Assembly (NCBI GenBank): GCA_018881555.1
Contig: JACAXG010000051.1
Span: 4,575,546 to 4,639,545, forward strand
Direction of reading: 5' to 3'
From: Amblyornis subalaris
Lineage: Eukaryota; Chordata; Aves; Passeriformes; Ptilonorhynchidae
Length of the DNA: 64,000 bases
Below are positions 61,690 to 64,000 of the stretch, piece by piece. Positions within the stretch are counted from its first letter, which is position 1; each line of letters opens with the position of its first letter. Under the pieces are notes generated by a model. It was not told the origin of the DNA. It was given only the letters and a program-made list of their open reading frames with translations, and ran no database searches. Made by a program: the position numbers and the translations under genes.

Positions 61690-61820
61690 ATTGGGTTCAA
61701 GTCCTGGCTCAGATACAGGCTTCCCATCTGCTGTTGTACAAGTTATTTTGGTTTCCCATTTATAAAATGAAAGTAATACTTATCTCACAGGGTCATTGTA
61801 ATGGCAAATTAAGTTTAGAG
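61690..61820 (+). mobile_element. MIR-like CORE-SINE relic
   Basis: TTGGGTTCAAGTCCTGGCTC, then TTTCCCATTTATAAAATGAA, and TAATACTTATCTCACAGGGT with CATTGTAATGG. These match the MIR consensus in order: box B region, CORE, and the TGTAAAATGGGGATAATA...CTCATAGGGTTGTTGTGAGG tail. Highly diverged, as expected for an amniote-age element. Confidence 0.6.
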
Positions 61821-61884
61821 TAAAGAGACTCTGGTGATTAAGGGATGGCATGAAATATAAGTTTGCCTCCTGACTGCAGACCTG

Positions 61885-61975
61885 ACATCATATCTCTGTG
61901 CCTCAGTCCCCTTAGTGTAAAATAAGGATAATATTTCTTCCTCACACCCTTTATTTGTTTAGATTGTCAGTAGAG
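61885..61975 (+). mobile_element. second MIR-like relic (3' half)
   Basis: ATATCTCTGTGCCTCAGTCC and GTAAAATAAGGATAATATTT, then TTCCTCACACCC, again follow the MIR 3' half. The copy is short and old, and sits about 65 bp after the first in the same orientation. Confidence 0.5.
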
Positions 61976-63125
61976 CTGGTTGGAAAAATTCTGACATGTT
62001 TTTAATTGAGCATTTGTTGACTCATCAAAATCTAGTGTTTCAGTGAGAACCCTACCCAGTTTCCTGACAGCTTGCTGACCTGGATCCTTGGCAGAGATCT
62101 GGGAAGCACTGGGAGCTGTGGCTCTCAGGGCTTCCAAGCTCATTCTTCCTTGATAGCTGGAGCTCTCAGTGTCCACAGCTGTGAGACAGTCTGCTGCATA
62201 GGGGCTCCCATTGCTCATGGCTCTGGGGCAGTCCACCTCCAGTTCCCTGGAGCTGCACTTCCACACCTTTTTTTTTTCTAAATAGGGTATTGTTCCCAAC
62301 AGAAGGACATTATTTTACAAAACAACAGAATCTTTTGCAAAACAAAGTTATCCTTCTTTATTGAACTTTTCAGAGCACGACTGTGTTTTGCTTTCATGCT
62401 GGTACATTGCATAAGACAAAGAGACACACAGCCCTCTGCTTAAAAAGCAATAAACTATGTAGAAAGAAGAACGACACAGCAGTTAGTTAGTCCTTTCACT
62501 GCCTCCCACAATAGTTTTGTCACAGTTTCCAGTCTCAGAACACTGGACACAGTGCTCAACCCATTTGCCTACAGATGAGACACCAGTGTAGGAACACAGT
62601 TGGAAGTAGTTGGCTGATCTTCAATCTACCTACTCTCTCTTCCTGTAAAGAGTAGATGATACCCTTACCCTGTAAAGGGAAGGTGATGTCCTTACCTGAC
62701 ATAACATCAAAGAGAAAGGGTAATAATGTTTTAATAATATATCCATCAACAGCAAAACTAGTCGCTGTTTGTCTCCAAAGGAATCATCTGAGACATAAAG
62801 GAGTCAATGACTTCATGGAAGATACATACACACAAAGTCACAATCTATGCATGTTCACCTGTAATTTGTGAGTGAACAGATATAACAGGATAGAGGGTTG
62901 CCTTCCTTGGCTATAGGCCACCTTTATTCCTGTATCCTGCAAAGAACTACTCAGGGAAAGAAAAATAAAATATATTCGTGAAAAAAACCATCTCAATGCC
63001 CAAAGACACTGATGGTGAAATTGCCAGGCCCAAAATGCTTGTTGGTGACATTGGCGATGACTTTCTGTCTTGAGACAAAAGCACAGAAATGCAAACACTG
63101 ACACATTTCAAGAGATTATCAACTT

Positions 63126-63727
63126 CAAGCCCCTTGCATTAAGAAAAGCTCAGATATCTGGGGTGCATCAGGAGTCAGGTTAAGGCAGGTGATTGTCCCA
63201 CTCTGCACTGGTGCAGCCTCACCTTGAGTCCTGTGTACAGTTTTGGGTGCCACAATATAAGAAAAACATAATGAATGTCCAAAGGAGGGCAACAAACATG
63301 TTGAAGGGCCTTGAGGGGAAGCCGTATGAGGAGCAGCTGAGGTCACTTGGTCTGTTCAGCCTGGAGAAGAGGAGACTGAGGGGAGACCTCATTGCAGTCT
63401 ACAACTTCCCCNTGAGGGGAAGAGGACAGGCAGACACTGATCTCTCCTCTGTGGTCCCCAGTGACAGGACCAGAGGGAATGGCCTGAAGCTGTGTCAGGC
63501 GAGGTTTAGGTTGGATGTTAGAAAAAGGTCCTTCACCCAGAGGGTGGCTGGGCACTGGAACAGGCTCCCCATAGAAGTGGTCACAGCACCAGCCTGACAG
63601 AGTTCGAAAAGCATTTGGACAACACTCTTGGGCACCTGGTGTGATTCTTGGGGTGTCCTGTGCAGGGCCAGGTGTTGGACTTTGGTGAGCCCTTACAACT
63701 CAAGATATTCTGTGATTCTATGATTCA
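63126..63727 (+). mobile_element. CR1 LINE, 3' part of ORF2 plus 3' UTR
   Basis: A 5'-truncated CR1 of about 600 bp. The + strand encodes [60 protein letters not shown] and [20 protein letters not shown], the C-terminal part of the CR1 ORF2 reverse transcriptase. The typical 3' UTR then ends ATTCTGTGATTCTATGATTC. It is better preserved than the other CR1 copies here, with one N at 63412 and few frame breaks, so it is the youngest CR1 in the window. Confidence 0.93.
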
Positions 63728-64000
63728 TACCTAGCTAGTCTTTTACATCTTTTATGAAGTTTATTTTGAGACTTCTTGCCTGAAGTCTCTTCAGTCTTCT
63801 TTATCCATGAGCAAGGAAATCTAAAATTTCTTCAATTTCTTGTTTCTATGCCACAATTTCTAAATCTCTTCTCATATTACTTGTTTTTTTTTCTTGACTT
63901 TCCCTGTTCTGTAAGCTTTTTATTAAAGCCCAAGTTTGAAAACTAAGCAGAACAGAACAGAATAATTATTTCATGTTTTACAAATGCTTTTGCTTAGAGA
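63728..64000. other. right edge, nothing recognised
   Basis: AT-rich sequence after the CR1 end, including a short AGAACAGAACAGAATA direct repeat near 63950. No gene or element is seen. Confidence 0.7.

Larger units (their letters stand above)
56421..63125. other. flank upstream of AGPAT5, mostly unassigned
   Basis: AT-rich DNA beyond the CpG island. I looked on the minus strand for the MCPH1 C-terminal exons or ANGPT2, which lie on this side in mammals, and found none. MIR-like relics lie at 61690-61975. The sequence just after them (about 61975-62280) has a composition reminiscent of old reptilian DNA-transposon relics, not firmly assigned. A pyrimidine-rich segment lies at about 58900-59300. 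Confidence 0.7.

Noticed and set aside
63193..63597. 134-codon + strand ORF as a host gene
   Set aside because: It is the C-terminal part of CR1 ORF2, part of a truncated LINE.
56421..64000. Neighbouring genes expected from mammalian synteny (MCPH1, ANGPT2)
   Set aside because: No BRCT or fibrinogen-like exon could be recognised on either strand in this flank; they probably lie beyond the window.

Overview
This window looks like nuclear DNA from a bird, most likely a passerine. It carries fragments of the avian LINE CR1 in both orientations, a solo endogenous-retrovirus LTR, and two copies of a SINE with a tRNA-Ile-like head and a CR1-type tail. That SINE design is known from passerines (TguSINE1-like). 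No primate or rodent repeats such as Alu, B1 or L1 are seen. The background is AT-rich and non-coding, apart from one CpG island near 55.5-56.4 kb. About two dozen isolated N bases are scattered through the sequence, none inside a coding exon.

The window holds one protein-coding gene, AGPAT5 (1-acylglycerol-3-phosphate acyltransferase epsilon), on the minus strand and complete in its coding part. Eight coding exons run from the ATG at 55927 down to the TAA at 1898-1900. All seven introns have GT-AG ends, the phases join without a break, and the exons add up to 365 residues (human AGPAT5 is 364 from memory). The protein has the LPLAT motifs NHx4D, GGVYVKR, FPEGTR and a proline in the motif IV region, plus membrane segments at both ends.

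Layout, left to right: 1-1897 3' UTR and/or downstream sequence with candidate poly(A) signals; 1898-2123 exon 8; intron 7 with a long ATTAT microsatellite; exon 7 at 3.8 kb; a 14-kb intron 6 with two CR1 fragments on the + strand, a CR1 tail on the - strand and a TA repeat; exon 6 at 18 kb; intron 5 with a CR1 tail, a 1.1-kb solo LTR and a GC-rich block of unknown origin; exon 5 at 27.9 kb; intron 4 with a 40-bp tandem duplication; exon 4 at 35.4 kb; intron 3; exons 3 and 2 at 40.5-40.9 kb, only 213 bp apart; a 14.8-kb intron 1 with two tRNA-derived SINEs and a fold-back sequence; exon 1 and the CpG-island promoter at 55.7-56.4 kb with ETS-like and YY1-like sites and three short upstream ORFs; then 7.6 kb of flanking DNA with MIR-like SINE relics and a CR1 3' fragment at 63.1-63.7 kb.

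I found no clearly novel system. The most useful leads are the uORF/YY1 arrangement in the AGPAT5 leader, the Ser-to-Cys difference inside the catalytic NHx4D motif, the solo LTR with an intact 5-bp target duplication lying antisense in intron 5, and several unexplained blocks: the GC-rich segment at 25.96-26.42 kb, a fold-back at 45.35-45.46 kb, and a CpG-retaining ORF at 12.3-12.5 kb.
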